A DNA stretch of 64,000 nt from Ferdinandcohnia sp036962685 (GCF_036962685.1 NZ_JBALOP010000013.1:41469-105468); one strand, 5' to 3'. Shown: positions 1-8,632, counted from the first letter of the stretch. The notes: a model not told the origin generated them from the sequence alone. Translations and numbers: made by a program.

Positions 1-701
1 AAGCTTGGTAATGAAATCCACTTTGCATCATTTACAGCAGAAAAGTCTACACTTCCAAAGAATGATGCAGTGATTGTTCCGATTACAATCGCCAAAATAA
101 CAGAAACTAACCTAAAAAATGTACCAAATCCTGATTTTTTACGACCTAATAACATAAAAGCCAATAAAACCCCTGCTGAAACAGCAGCGACCAACACATT
201 ATGTCCGACATTTCCTGGAGAAGTGTAAATGCTATTGAACGCACTTGGCATTAATGAAATCCCCACAATAACAATTACTGTACCTCCTACCAATGGAGGT
301 ATAATTTTCCTAACTGTTTTTGCAAATACTTTTAATGGATAACCTAAAATTGCAATTAATAGAGCACCTGGTATTAAGCTTCCAAATACAGCTCCTAATC
401 CAAGCTTACCACCGATTGCCGCAAGAGCGCCAATTGGTACATATGAAGGACCTTGAACTACAGGTAATTTTAAACCGCCGATTGTTTGGATGAGTGTAGC
501 GATACCAGCCGCAAGAAAACACATTTGAATGAAATAAGTTGTATCCATTGTGTTTAATGCAAGCAGCCCCGCAATAATAATTGGCGCGATATAAAGATCC
601 ATTGCAAGTACGTGCTGAAAACCTAGTAAAAGAGACTTACCAACACTAATTTTGTCATTAACTCCAACAGTTAAGTTCGGATTTTGTGAATGATGTTCCA
701 C
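1..701 (-). CDS. NCS2 family purine (xanthine/uric acid type) permease, partial
   Basis: Nucleobase:cation symporter of the NCS2 family, integral membrane. The 3' end lies outside the window; 233 codons are visible. Translation from GTG at 701 reads VEHHSQNPNLTVGVNDKIS and then hydrophobic segments containing GFQHVLAMDLYIAPIII and QGPSYVPIGALAAIGG. The QH in TM1 and the QGPSYVP stretch are typical of xanthine/uric acid permeases (PbuX, PucJ/PucK relatives). The start is set by GGAGG with a 7-nt spacer to GTG. It is divergent from the Rieske gene and shares a PurBox pair with it, which supports a purine substrate. Which purine is moved cannot be told from this part. Confidence 0.88.
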   Translation of the reverse strand, partial: MEHHSQNPNLTVGVNDKISVGKSLLLGFQHVLAMDLYIAPIIIAGLLALNTMDTTYFIQMCFLAAGIATLIQTIGGLKLPVVQGPSYVPIGALAAIGGKLGLGAVFGSLIPGALLIAILGYPLKVFAKTVRKIIPPLVGGTVIVIVGISLMPSAFNSIYTSPGNVGHNVLVAAVSAGVLLAFMLLGRKKSGFGTFFRLVSVILAIVIGTITASFFGSVDFSAVNDAKWISLPS

Positions 702-827
702 TACTATTCCTCCAATATTCTGAAATATACTATTTATAAATGGCTTCTTCAGAGAAATCTCTGGTTAATAATGTTTAATTAAGAAAAAATTAATATCACT
801 ATTAACATGTTGTATAACATATTTTGC

Positions 828-856
828 ATTATAAAGAAGGTTTTTTAAAATGTAAA
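828..856 (-). promoter_or_regulatory. SigA-type promoter of the NCS2 permease
   Basis: On the minus strand TTTACA (856-851), a 17-nt spacer and TATAAT (833-828). A leader of about 120 nt follows to the GTG start. I found no purine riboswitch core in that leader. PurBox 1 abuts the -35 element. Confidence 0.7.
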
Positions 857-860
857 TACA

Positions 861-905
861 AAATACGAATATTTTTTATTTAACCATAATAAATGTTCGG
901 TTTTT
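861..905. promoter_or_regulatory. Inverted PurBox pair, predicted PurR operator
   Basis: PurBox 2 (892-905, read on the minus strand AAAAACCGAACATT) matches the known PurBox consensus AWWWCCGAACWWT. PurBox 1 (861-874, AAATACGAATATTT) keeps CGAA and the AT-rich flanks but deviates at the CC. The boxes are inverted and separated by 17 nt, the spacing known for Bacillus PurR sites. Box 1 abuts the -35 of the permease promoter and box 2 lies one base before the -35 of the Rieske promoter, so one PurR nucleoprotein complex could control both genes. Confidence 0.68.
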
Positions 906-906
906 A

Positions 907-935
907 TTGACTTTAGTAGATTTTCTATATAAAAT
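907..935 (+). promoter_or_regulatory. SigA-type promoter of the Rieske oxygenase gene
   Basis: TTGACT (907-912), a 17-nt spacer and TAAAAT (930-935), 35 nt before the ATG. It lies directly downstream of PurBox 2. Confidence 0.65.
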
Positions 936-970
936 TTAATGAGGAAACGAAGATACAAGGAGGATTGCTC

Positions 971-1948
971 ATGTTAGTTGAAGACCAAGTATTAAGAGAT
1001 CAATGGGTAGTTGCAGCAAGAGCTGAAACTATTAAAGAAGAGCCACAACAAGTGATTGTATTAGGTGAAAGAATCGTTTTATTTAGAACCGAAGAAGGAA
1101 TTCATGCATTTAAAGACCTTTGTATACACCGTGGTGCTGCACTTTCACTAGGCTGTGTTAAGGATGGTCAGCTCGTTTGTCCATATCATGGTTGGGAATA
1201 TAATGCTGAGGGAGATTGTACAAAAATTCCACAGTTACCTGAAGGAAGAAAGATCCCATTAAAAGCCAAGGCGATTAAATATTCTTGTCGAGAAGAATAT
1301 GGTTACGTATGGGTGAATTTAAATAATAACAATCCAAAAATGTTTACATATCGCCCATTTCTTGATGAAGGCTATCACAATGTCTTATGGGGACAAACAG
1401 AAATCAATGCAAAGCCACCTAGGGTTGTTGAAAATTTCCTAGATGTTGGTCACCTTGCTTTTGTTCACGTAGGCTATTTGGGTGTTGAAGACAAACCTGT
1501 AATTAGTGATTATTATGTTCACCAGGATGAAGAGCGTATCTATTCTGATGAAATTGCGATCTTCCAACCAGATCCAGACGGAACTGGGGTTGCTAAGGAC
1601 GTTTATTATACATACGAAATTTTCAATCCTCTTGTTGTTCAATTTACGAAGAGAGACCCAGATAATGATAATAAAATGTCAATTATACTTATGATTCAAC
1701 CGGTTACCGAAGAAAAATCAATTGCTCATGGAATTATTTCTTTTAACTATGACACTGGAACGTCTGATGAAGAAACAGTAAAGTTCCAAGATATGATTTT
1801 TGCGCAGGACAAGCCAATTGTTGAAAATCAAAAGCCAGAAGATCTTCCATTGGATTTACAAGTAGAGCTTTCATTAAAATCAGACCGCATGAGTATCGCA
1901 TATCGCCAGTATTTGAAAAAAATAGGTGTTACATTAGGAACAGCCTAA
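971..1948 (+). CDS. Rieske non-heme iron oxygenase (ring-hydroxylating or N/O-demethylase type)
   Basis: Terminal oxygenase component of 325 residues. The N-terminal Rieske [2Fe-2S] domain has C51-x-H53 (CIHRG) and C70-PY-H73 (CPYHGW). The catalytic domain carries the mononuclear iron motif D158-x2-H161-x4-H166 within ENFLDVGHLAFVH. The length fits the VanA/phthalate-oxygenase/NdmA-like class that acts without a small subunit and takes electrons from a separate reductase; no reductase gene is adjacent. ATG 971 is preferred to TTG 965 because AAGGAGG (957-963) leaves 7 nt to the ATG and only 1 nt to the TTG. The divergent PurBox-controlled purine permease suggests a purine-related substrate; this is inference, and aromatic or betaine substrates remain possible. 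Confidence 0.85.
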   Translation: MLVEDQVLRDQWVVAARAETIKEEPQQVIVLGERIVLFRTEEGIHAFKDLCIHRGAALSLGCVKDGQLVCPYHGWEYNAEGDCTKIPQLPEGRKIPLKAKAIKYSCREEYGYVWVNLNNNNPKMFTYRPFLDEGYHNVLWGQTEINAKPPRVVENFLDVGHLAFVHVGYLGVEDKPVISDYYVHQDEERIYSDEIAIFQPDPDGTGVAKDVYYTYEIFNPLVVQFTKRDPDNDNKMSIILMIQPVTEEKSIAHGIISFNYDTGTSDEETVKFQDMIFAQDKPIVENQKPEDLPLDLQVELSLKSDRMSIAYRQYLKKIGVTLGTA

Positions 1949-1954
1949 CATTGA

Positions 1955-2005
1955 AAAAAGGTGCCAATCCCCTATTCTTGCGGGAATTGATTGGCACCTT
2001 TTTAT
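1955..2005 (+). terminator. Intrinsic terminator of the Rieske gene
   Basis: GGTGCCAATC pairs with GATTGGCACC and is followed by a run of T, directly after the stop codon. Confidence 0.85.
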
Positions 2006-2091
2006 ATTCTAAATAAATTTTTAAATCTCATCACATTATAAAAAAAGGCAGCATCTCTTCCCTCTTTTGTATATCGATTTCTCTGTTGTCG

Positions 2092-2268
2092 TTAACACTC
2101 CATAAAAGCCAAGTCACATTCCCGTGATGGGCCATATCGTCTATAACATAGGTCATGTCTCATACAACATGAATCTACCATGTTTGTGGGTGGACCAGAT
2201 CCACCACAGCCTGGGCCACACCATCTATAGCCAGGCATACAAAAACCTAACCCTCTTTTCTCGCTCAT
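2092..2268 (-). CDS. 58-residue phospholipase-A2-like (parvovirus VP1u-type) small protein
   Basis: A 58-residue ORF with ATG preceded by AAAGGAGGGG. It contains GYRWCGPG (13-20), GGSGPPTN (22-29) and D32-SCCMRHDLCY (to 42). This reproduces the secreted PLA2 signature: a Gly-rich calcium loop of the YxGPG type and the catalytic H38-D39-x-x-Y42, here embedded in CCxxHDxC. It closely resembles the minimal PLA2 motif of parvovirus VP1 unique regions, and short Bacillus proteins of this type are known. There is no signal peptide. Seven cysteines could form disulfides or bind metal. Membrane lipid hydrolysis is inferred from the motif only. Confidence 0.75.
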   Translation of the reverse strand: MSEKRGLGFCMPGYRWCGPGCGGSGPPTNMVDSCCMRHDLCYRRYGPSRECDLAFMEC

Positions 2269-2427
2269 AACACTCCCCTCCTTTTCATTCGAACTATACT
2301 AATAAAATATGTAGTGATTTTATGAAAGGAAGGGCTATTGCCAAGGATTTCTTTAACACTATTAAAAAAGAATTGAAAAATCTGATAAAGGTTTGTTACT
2401 ATAACATTATTATCATTGACCGATATC

Positions 2428-2448
2428 AAAGGCCCATTGCCTTTTTTT
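2428..2448 (+). terminator. Small terminator-like hairpin in the MFS gene leader
   Basis: AAAGGC and GCCTTT enclose a 5-nt loop and run into a T tract, ending 23 nt before the MFS start. It could terminate or attenuate transcription into the next gene, or close an upstream transcript. Confidence 0.4.
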
Positions 2449-2470
2449 ATAACTAAATAAGGAGATTTAA

Positions 2471-3721
2471 ATGATGAGAAAATTTCATTATGCGTGGATT
2501 ATTGTTTTTGTTACCTTCCTCGCATTCTTAGCTGTTCAAGGAGGTAGACTTGCGTTTGGTGCCTTCGTGGAGCCATGGGAACAGGACCTACATATGGACA
2601 GGGCAACAACTTCACTTATTTCGACAATAAGTTTTGTCATTTACGGGTTATCGCAGCCTTTTATTGGAAGATTAATAGACCGGTATGGTGCGCGCCTCAT
2701 TTTATCAATTAGTACTTTTATTGTAGGCATTAGTTTCCTTTTAATCACTTTTGTTACACAAGCCTGGCAATTATTCATCCTCTATTCCCTAGTATCAGTT
2801 GGTGTTGGTGGCGCATCTAACGTTGCTGGCACGGTTCTTATTACCAATTGGTTTAATAAAAAACGTGGTCTTGCGTTGGGAATTATGGAAGCCGGCTTTG
2901 GGTTTGGACAAATGCTCCTTGTCCCAGGCTCCCTTATGTTAATTCAATGGTTTGATTGGAGAACAACGATTTTTATTTTAGGGGCCTTGTTAATTATCAT
3001 TGTTTTCCCTGTCGTTCTTTTCTTTTTACGCAATCATCCGGATGAAAAAGCGCTGGAGCCTTTGGGCGGAAAACCGAATGAGGAAAATGAAGCTGAGAGA
3101 GAATCCGAAAATAAATCTGTTTCACTAAAAACTCTTTTTAAAATGCGTCAATTTTGGTTTTTAATGCTACCATTTGCTGTCTGTGGGTTTACAACAACTG
3201 GTTTGATGGATACGCATTTAATTCCTTTGTCCCATCACCATGGCTTTTCATCTACAGTGACGGGTACTGCAGTAAGTATTTTAGCAGCTTGTAATATTAT
3301 AGGCATCTTGCTTTCTGGTATTATCATAGATTATTGGAGCAGCCGTAAGCTACTAGTGTTTATTTATTTTACCCGTGCTTTATCAATAGGCATTTTAGTA
3401 TTCTCTCATAACACTATGTTGTTGTTGATATTTGCGGCCATTTTTGGATTCGTTGATTTTGCGACAGTAGCACCAACTCAACTATTGCTAACTCAATATT
3501 TTAAAAACTTTTCAATTGGGTTTATTGTTGGATTTTTGTCTCTTAGCCATCAAATAGGTTCCGCATTAGGTGCTTTTATCCCAGGATTTTTATTTAGTAA
3601 ATATGGCAATTACGACTTATCTCTTTACATTTCAATCCTAATTGTTCTAGTTGCAGCGATTATGAATCTATTATTACCTGAACCGAATCAAATAAAGATG
3701 GTTGATAAAAGGGCGAGCTGA
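2471..3721 (+). CDS. MFS transporter, oxalate/formate-monocarboxylate (OFA/MCT-like) type
   Basis: A 12-TM major facilitator of 416 residues. The opening FHYAWIIVFVTFLAFLAVQGGRLAFGAF is typical of the OFA/MCT-like branch, and motif A appears as GRLIDRYGAR between TM2 and TM3. A long hydrophilic loop (GGKPNEENEAERESENKS) separates the two six-helix halves. ATG 2471 and 2474 are both possible after AAGGAG; the difference is one residue. Transport of a small organic anion is expected from the family but the substrate is unknown. The gene stands alone between hairpins. Confidence 0.82.
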   Translation: MMRKFHYAWIIVFVTFLAFLAVQGGRLAFGAFVEPWEQDLHMDRATTSLISTISFVIYGLSQPFIGRLIDRYGARLILSISTFIVGISFLLITFVTQAWQLFILYSLVSVGVGGASNVAGTVLITNWFNKKRGLALGIMEAGFGFGQMLLVPGSLMLIQWFDWRTTIFILGALLIIIVFPVVLFFLRNHPDEKALEPLGGKPNEENEAERESENKSVSLKTLFKMRQFWFLMLPFAVCGFTTTGLMDTHLIPLSHHHGFSSTVTGTAVSILAACNIIGILLSGIIIDYWSSRKLLVFIYFTRALSIGILVFSHNTMLLLIFAAIFGFVDFATVAPTQLLLTQYFKNFSIGFIVGFLSLSHQIGSALGAFIPGFLFSKYGNYDLSLYISILIVLVAAIMNLLLPEPNQIKMVDKRAS

Positions 3722-3746
3722 AAGATTTAAGCTTTGCCCTTTTTAT
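3707..3746 (+). terminator. Terminator of the MFS gene
   Basis: AAAAGGGC and GCCCTTTT flank an imperfect inner stem and run into T residues; the stop codon lies inside the structure. Confidence 0.75.
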
Positions 3747-3868
3747 TACTCCTAATTCCTATTAATAAAAAATAGAACCATTGTCATTTGAATTCTTGTT
3801 GGGCAATGGTGTAAAATCTTTAAGCAGCACAGACTTTTAGCTAATAGGGAAATAAGGAGAAATATGAT

Positions 3869-4441
3869 ATGAAAAGCGTTTTAAGAAATTTTATTAATGG
3901 AATCTTAACAATTGTTCCAATTATTTTAGTTGTGTATGTGGTTTTTAAAGTGTTTTTGTTTTTAGATGGAATTTTGGGGAACTTCCTCAAGCCTTATTTT
4001 AGAGAGGATTATATACCTGGAATTGGATTATTGCTTACGTTTGTTGTCATTACAATCTTAGGATGGTTATCAACGAGAGTATTTGCGGGGGCTATTTTTC
4101 GTTTAATTGACAGGTTGTTAGAAAAAATCCCGTTAATTAAAACCTTATACTCTGTTATCAAAGATACATTTAATTCATTTCTTGGAGAAAAGAAGTCCTT
4201 TTCAAAGGTTGCTCTTGTGACGATTCCTGGAACGGATGTAAAAGCTATTGGTTTTATTACGACTGAAGATGTGGAAAGTTTTTATGATCCATTGAAGGAC
4301 TATGTGGCTGTTTATATTCAGCAAAGCTTCCAAATTGCCGGATTCACCTTCCTTATTCCGAAGGATGAAGTAGAAATTATTGATGTCAAACCTGAGGATG
4401 CAATGAAATTTATAGTATCTGGAGGGATGACATCTAAATAA
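3869..4441 (+). CDS. DUF502 family membrane protein
   Basis: 190 residues. Two hydrophobic segments lie at about 8-32 and 50-72, followed by a soluble domain. Recognisable DUF502 sequence includes the N-terminal GILTIVPIILVVYVV, PGIGLLLTFVVITILGWL, then EKIPLIKTLYSVIKDTFNSF and the glycine/threonine-rich VTIPGTDVKAIGFITTED. Molecular function is unknown for the family. ATG 3869 follows AAGGAG. Monocistronic by context: an upstream hairpin (ACCATTG/CAATGGT, about 3777-3812) and a downstream terminator-like stem. Confidence 0.85.
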   Translation: MKSVLRNFINGILTIVPIILVVYVVFKVFLFLDGILGNFLKPYFREDYIPGIGLLLTFVVITILGWLSTRVFAGAIFRLIDRLLEKIPLIKTLYSVIKDTFNSFLGEKKSFSKVALVTIPGTDVKAIGFITTEDVESFYDPLKDYVAVYIQQSFQIAGFTFLIPKDEVEIIDVKPEDAMKFIVSGGMTSK

Positions 4442-4465
4442 AAGATATAAATTTACAATGATAGA

Positions 4466-4505
4466 AAAAGAATGTACAATTAGAAAATTTGTATGTTCTT
4501 TTTAT
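4466..4505 (+). terminator. Probable terminator of the DUF502 gene
   Basis: AAAGAATGTACAA and TTGTATGTTCTTT pair with two mismatches and lead into T residues. It may serve both converging genes. Confidence 0.5.
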
Positions 4506-4532
4506 TAGTTTACATAATGATATTACATTAAA

Positions 4533-5105
4533 CTACAGATGCTTTTCATAACATGCACATTCATGTACTCTATTAAACTTGTCTTTTATCATTTTACGGT
4601 CCTTACCTACATAATGTGCAAAGGTATAGACTGGTTTTAGGTCAGAAATTTTACTCTCAAGATCTTCACTCCCCTCCAGGTATACATGCAAATAGGAATC
4701 TACCTTCAGGAAGCCTCTTTTTTCGTACCAATTTTGGACCCATTTGTCATCTCTTGTCCACGCTTCAAATCGATTTAAATTCTTTGTTCTTGCTATTTGC
4801 TCTGCCTTTCTGAGCAACTGTCCGCCTATTCCCTCCCTCCTATAATCAGGATGAACTGCAATATGCCATATCATGCCGCCAAGTCCACTACCTCGTGAGC
4901 AAACTGTTCTTTCCTCAATTTCATATTCAATGTCCAATAATCCTACAACAAGGCCATTTTCAACCGCTACTAATTCGATTGATGGATTTTCGTATTTTTC
5001 TTTTTCCCGTAGTACATTATCAAAATACGCTGTGTCTAAAAATGATAACACCCTGCAGCGCACCCAACTAACTTCGTCAGTACTCTTGTATTCTCTTATA
5101 TCCAT
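4533..5105 (-). CDS. GNAT family N-acetyltransferase
   Basis: 190 residues. The core has the acetyl-CoA binding motif A as HPDYRREGIGGQLLRKAEQIA (about 88-108), matching the R/Q-x-x-G-x-G/A signature, and motif B as NWYEKRGF near 129-136. A C-terminal extension of about 45 residues contains two Cys close to the end (HECACYEKHL). Substrate unknown. ATG 5105 follows TAGGAGGGG. It converges on the DUF502 gene and is not in an evident operon. Confidence 0.85.
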   Translation of the reverse strand: MDIREYKSTDEVSWVRCRVLSFLDTAYFDNVLREKEKYENPSIELVAVENGLVVGLLDIEYEIEERTVCSRGSGLGGMIWHIAVHPDYRREGIGGQLLRKAEQIARTKNLNRFEAWTRDDKWVQNWYEKRGFLKVDSYLHVYLEGSEDLESKISDLKPVYTFAHYVGKDRKMIKDKFNRVHECACYEKHL

Positions 5106-5210
5106 TGCCTTCCCCTCCTAATAAAATTTTATGAACCAAAAAAAATTTCACACATATATTATCGAGTAAATATTTGGGCTCTTATTATGAATTTTTATGA
5201 GGTGATACAC

Positions 5211-5426
5211 ATGTATGTTGTTCATTACTTTGAAAACAAAAATCTCTTATTAACACAGCTGGTGCAAAATGTACCTTCCGTTGATGAAGTGGTCAAAATA
5301 AAAGGACGAAAAGGCAAAGTTACCAAAATAACGGATATCGACGAAAGAAATGTCCATGTCCAGATTGAGCTAGAACGTATTGTGAAAAAGAAAGCTGTAG
5401 ATGATTCAAAAAAGAGACGAAGATAA
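5211..5426 (+). CDS. Small conserved-looking basic protein of unknown function
   Basis: 71 residues (MYVVHYFENKNLLLTQLVQN...). I do not recognise the family. The middle (EVVKIKGRKGKVTKITDIDERNVHVQIEL) looks like a short all-beta, SH3/KOW-like stretch, followed by a Lys/Arg-rich tail ending KKRRR. The start at 5211 is chosen because GAGGTGAT lies 4-11 nt upstream; the longer reading from 5187 has no ribosome binding site. A nucleic-acid-binding role is possible from charge alone. Confidence 0.6.
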   Translation: MYVVHYFENKNLLLTQLVQNVPSVDEVVKIKGRKGKVTKITDIDERNVHVQIELERIVKKKAVDDSKKRRR

Positions 5427-5473
5427 ACCACACTGAAACGCATATTTTTAAAGCTGAGTTCTTATCTTTCAAC

Positions 5474-5512
5474 AAAAAAGCCTGTTCCTACTATTCAGAA
5501 ACAGGCCTATTA
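5474..5512 (-). terminator. Terminator of nadE
   Basis: On the minus strand GCCTGTT pairs with AACAGGC and is followed by TTTTTT. It directly follows the nadE stop and ends the pncA-pncB-nadE unit. Confidence 0.85.
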
Positions 5513-6331
5513 CTATTTCCACCACTCATCGAACATGCTTGCTGGCATATGTCGTTTGTGTTTGGATATTTGATAACGTTTTTCAATTTTATCCGCTTCT
5601 TCTTTTGGTACTGCTTTTCCTTCCAAATAATCATCTAGAAGATCATAACTGATTCCTAGCTCGGTTTCATCAGCTTGCAATGGTTTTACATCTAATAAAT
5701 CGGCTGTTGGAACCTTTAAATACAGACGTTCCTCTGCACCTAATTCCTTCAAAAGGGCGCGTCCTTGTCGTTTGGTTAGCCCAGTTAATGGCATTAAGTC
5801 GGCTCCGCCGTCCCCAAATTTCGTAAAGAAACCTGTGATTGCTTCAGCGGCATGGTCTGTTCCAACCACTAATAAATTATGCATTCCTCCAACCGCATAT
5901 TGCACAATCATTCTTTCTCTTGCCTTTACATTTCCTTTATTAAAATCACTAATTTCTTCGGAAGTCGATTGCTTGTACTCAGTCACAAACGCATCAACTG
6001 TTGTAGCAATATCAAAGGTTATCGCTTTATCTGGCTTGATAAATGATAATGCTGCCTTGGCATCATCTTCATCCTTTTGAAAACGATATGGCAAACGAAC
6101 AGCAATAAAGGTCGCATCCTGCCCCTCGTTTCGAAGTTCTTCAACCGCCAATTGGCAAAGCTTTCCCGCTAATGTTGAATCCTGACCACCACTAATGCCC
6201 AACACAAATCCATTCGTCTTACTTTTTAACAGATAATCTTTTAAAAAATGAACCCTGCGTTTAATTTCTTCTTTTGGATCAATAGTGGGTTTAACATGTA
6301 ATTCTTTCATAATCTGTTGCTGAATACTCAT
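5513..6331 (-). CDS. nadE: Ammonia-dependent NAD+ synthetase
   Basis: Amidates nicotinate adenine dinucleotide to NAD+ with ATP and NH3, the last step of NAD synthesis. 272 residues, the usual length of Bacillus NadE. The PP-loop ATP-binding motif is LGISGGQDSTLAGKL (about 48-62). Other family stretches are MIVQYAVGGMHNLLVVGTDHAAEA, FTKFGDGGADLMPL and LTKRQGRALLKELG. No glutaminase domain is present, so free ammonia is the donor. ATG 6331 follows GGAGGG; an ATG five codons upstream overlaps that site. Third gene of the salvage operon, 38 nt after pncB. Confidence 0.96.
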   Translation of the reverse strand: MSIQQQIMKELHVKPTIDPKEEIKRRVHFLKDYLLKSKTNGFVLGISGGQDSTLAGKLCQLAVEELRNEGQDATFIAVRLPYRFQKDEDDAKAALSFIKPDKAITFDIATTVDAFVTEYKQSTSEEISDFNKGNVKARERMIVQYAVGGMHNLLVVGTDHAAEAITGFFTKFGDGGADLMPLTGLTKRQGRALLKELGAEERLYLKVPTADLLDVKPLQADETELGISYDLLDDYLEGKAVPKEEADKIEKRYQISKHKRHMPASMFDEWWK

Positions 6332-6369
6332 GAAAGTTCCCTCCATTAAAGTTGTTTCGCAACAAACTT

Positions 6370-7845
6370 TTATCCATTAATCTTCCCAATCATTTCTTCA
6401 ATATTTTCCTTTACTTCTTCAATTCGTTTCATTTTATTATTCCAGCATTCCTGACTTAAGTCGACTGGATATTCCTCTGGCATCGTCGTACGCTTATACT
6501 CATCCCAAAGCAGTTCTAGGTTTTCATTCAAAAACGCACGAATCTCTTGTAAAGTCGGAATCTCATATACAAGCTTTCCATTATCAAATATCGTATGCTG
6601 CAATTCTCTTGCTTCAAAATTCGTAACAAATTTACTTATAAAGGTATGAACCGGATGGAACATTTTCAGTCTTTTCTCATTTTGCGGATCTTCGTGCTCG
6701 AGTGTAATATAATCACCTTCGGATTTCTGACTATTTTTATTGATTATTCTATACACCCGCTTTAATCCCGGTGTTGAAACCTTTTCAGGATTACCGCTTA
6801 TTTTTATAGTGTCTACCATATCTCCATTTTTATCTTCAACTGATACAAGTTTATACACTGCACCTAATGCTGGTTGGTCATAGGCTGTAATAAGCTTGGT
6901 GCCGATGCCCCATGAGTCAATTTTTGCCCCTTGTGATTTTAGGTTGATAATCGTATGTTCATCAAGATCATTTGATGCGACGATTTTAGCGTCTTTAAAT
7001 CCAGCCTCATCCAGCATTTTTCGTGCTTCTTTTGACAAATAGGACAGGTCACCGCTATCTAAGCGAATTCCAATAAAATTAATATTGTCTCCTTCTTCCT
7101 TCGCAACTTTAATTGCATTCGGAACACCGGATTTCAATGTATCATATGTATCCACGAGAAAAACGCAATCTTTATGAGTCTTTGCATAATGCTTAAATGC
7201 TTGGTACTCGTCCCTATATGCTTGTACTAATGAATGTGCATGTGTGCCTGAAATAGGAATATCAAATAATTTGCCAGCACGAACATTCGAGGTTGAATCA
7301 AATCCAGCAATATAGGCAGCTCTAGTTCCCCAAATAGCTGCATCCATTTCTTGAGCACGTCTTGTACCGAATTCCATTGCGGTTTGGTCACCAACAACTT
7401 GCTTAATTCGTGAGGCCTTTGTCGCAATCAGAGTTTGGTAATTGATAATGTTTAAAATGGGGGTTTCTAATAAGACTACTTCACAAATTGGACCTTCAAT
7501 ACGAAGAAGAGGCTCATTAGCAAAAACGATTTCTCCTTCCTTCATCGAGCGAAGCGTACCTGTAAATCGAAGATCCCTAAGATAGTCAAGAAAATCCTCC
7601 TTATATCCCTCTTCCATTAAATAGGAAATATCTGTTTCACTGAATGAGAAGTTTTCAAGAAAGTGAATCACCCTCTCAAGTCCTGCATAAACAGCATATC
7701 CATTTCCAAAAGGTAGTTTCCTAAAATTCAACTCAAATACGGCTTTTCGGTTATGTAATCCTTCACGCCAATAAATTTCTGCCATGTTGATTTGATATAA
7801 ATCTGTATGTAGTGCAATGCTGTCATCGTTATAATGTTTATTCAT
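6370..7845 (-). CDS. pncB: Nicotinate phosphoribosyltransferase
   Basis: Converts nicotinate and PRPP to nicotinate mononucleotide in the Preiss-Handler pathway. 491 residues, in line with Bacillus PncB. Visible signatures are LHTDLYQINMAEIYW at the N-terminus, EFGTRRAQ, GFDSTSNVRAGKLFDIPISGTHAHS with the family active-site His, LVDTYDTLKSG and GIRLDSGDL in the phosphoribosyl-binding region. ATG 7845 follows GGAGGTAATTTTGG. It lies 35 nt downstream of pncA, so nicotinate made by PncA is passed on by the next enzyme encoded. Confidence 0.96.
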   Translation of the reverse strand: MNKHYNDDSIALHTDLYQINMAEIYWREGLHNRKAVFELNFRKLPFGNGYAVYAGLERVIHFLENFSFSETDISYLMEEGYKEDFLDYLRDLRFTGTLRSMKEGEIVFANEPLLRIEGPICEVVLLETPILNIINYQTLIATKASRIKQVVGDQTAMEFGTRRAQEMDAAIWGTRAAYIAGFDSTSNVRAGKLFDIPISGTHAHSLVQAYRDEYQAFKHYAKTHKDCVFLVDTYDTLKSGVPNAIKVAKEEGDNINFIGIRLDSGDLSYLSKEARKMLDEAGFKDAKIVASNDLDEHTIINLKSQGAKIDSWGIGTKLITAYDQPALGAVYKLVSVEDKNGDMVDTIKISGNPEKVSTPGLKRVYRIINKNSQKSEGDYITLEHEDPQNEKRLKMFHPVHTFISKFVTNFEARELQHTIFDNGKLVYEIPTLQEIRAFLNENLELLWDEYKRTTMPEEYPVDLSQECWNNKMKRIEEVKENIEEMIGKING

Positions 7846-7880
7846 CCAAAATTACCTCCAAAAATACGTGCGATAAGTCT

Positions 7881-8429
7881 TTAGCGAACTTCTGCGCCGA
7901 TTGAATCCTTAAAATGTCCGAGTGCCCACTCATGTCCTGCCTGGTTAAAACTTGCCACAGCAGAACTGTGAATAACAATTTTAAATCCACGGTTATACGC
8001 GTCAACAGCTGTATGAAGGACACAAATATCGGTACAAACACCAACTATATGGACCTCAGTGATACCACGTTCACGCAATTTTATTTCGAGATCCGTGCCT
8101 GCAAAAGCAGAATATCTTGTTTTATCCATCCAATTTACATTTGGATTTTCTTGTTGCTCATTGAACACTCTTTGCAAATCCCCATAGAGCAATCTACCTG
8201 ATGTGTCCTCAATATTATGAGGTGGAAACAATTTAGTTTCAGGATGTAATTCATCGCCTTCTTTATGAAGATCAATTGCAAATACAACAAAATCCCCATT
8301 TGAAATAAATTCTTCCGTAATGCGAACAATATCCTTTTCAATTTCTTGACCAGGTTCCCCACAAGTTAATGCTCCGTCACTAGCAACAAAATCATTTGTA
8401 TAATCTACATTTAACAATGCTTTTTTCAT
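7881..8429 (-). CDS. pncA: Nicotinamidase / isochorismatase family
   Basis: Hydrolyses nicotinamide to nicotinate and ammonia. 182 residues. The triad is D9 (VDYTNDF), K103 (DKTRYSAF) and C136 (VCTDICV); metal ligands D53, H55 and H71 are also present. ATG 8429 follows GAGGAGG. It is the first gene of pncA-pncB-nadE, so the three products turn nicotinamide into NAD+ apart from the NadD step, which is encoded elsewhere. The 238-nt upstream region shows no clear regulatory motif. Confidence 0.95.
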   Translation of the reverse strand: MKKALLNVDYTNDFVASDGALTCGEPGQEIEKDIVRITEEFISNGDFVVFAIDLHKEGDELHPETKLFPPHNIEDTSGRLLYGDLQRVFNEQQENPNVNWMDKTRYSAFAGTDLEIKLRERGITEVHIVGVCTDICVLHTAVDAYNRGFKIVIHSSAVASFNQAGHEWALGHFKDSIGAEVR

Positions 8430-8632
8430 ACTTTTTTCCTCCTCTTTAATATAAACATTCTGATGCTTTCATATCAAAAAGATAAGTTTAAATCAGGTTG
8501 ATGGTTCCTCTAGTGGAAAATTTTATTAGGCTATAACGTTTATTTTATATGAATTTAGTTTGTTTTTGAATAGAATTGAACTATTTTGTAAAATCATAAG
8601 GGATAATGGAAGAAAAAAAGAGGTTTAATGAA

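Noticed and set aside
702..827. Purine riboswitch in the permease leader
   Set aside because: The conserved purine aptamer core sequences are not present in this leader.
2041..2090. Terminator after the PLA2-like gene
   Set aside because: Only a T-rich stretch is seen; no stable stem could be drawn.
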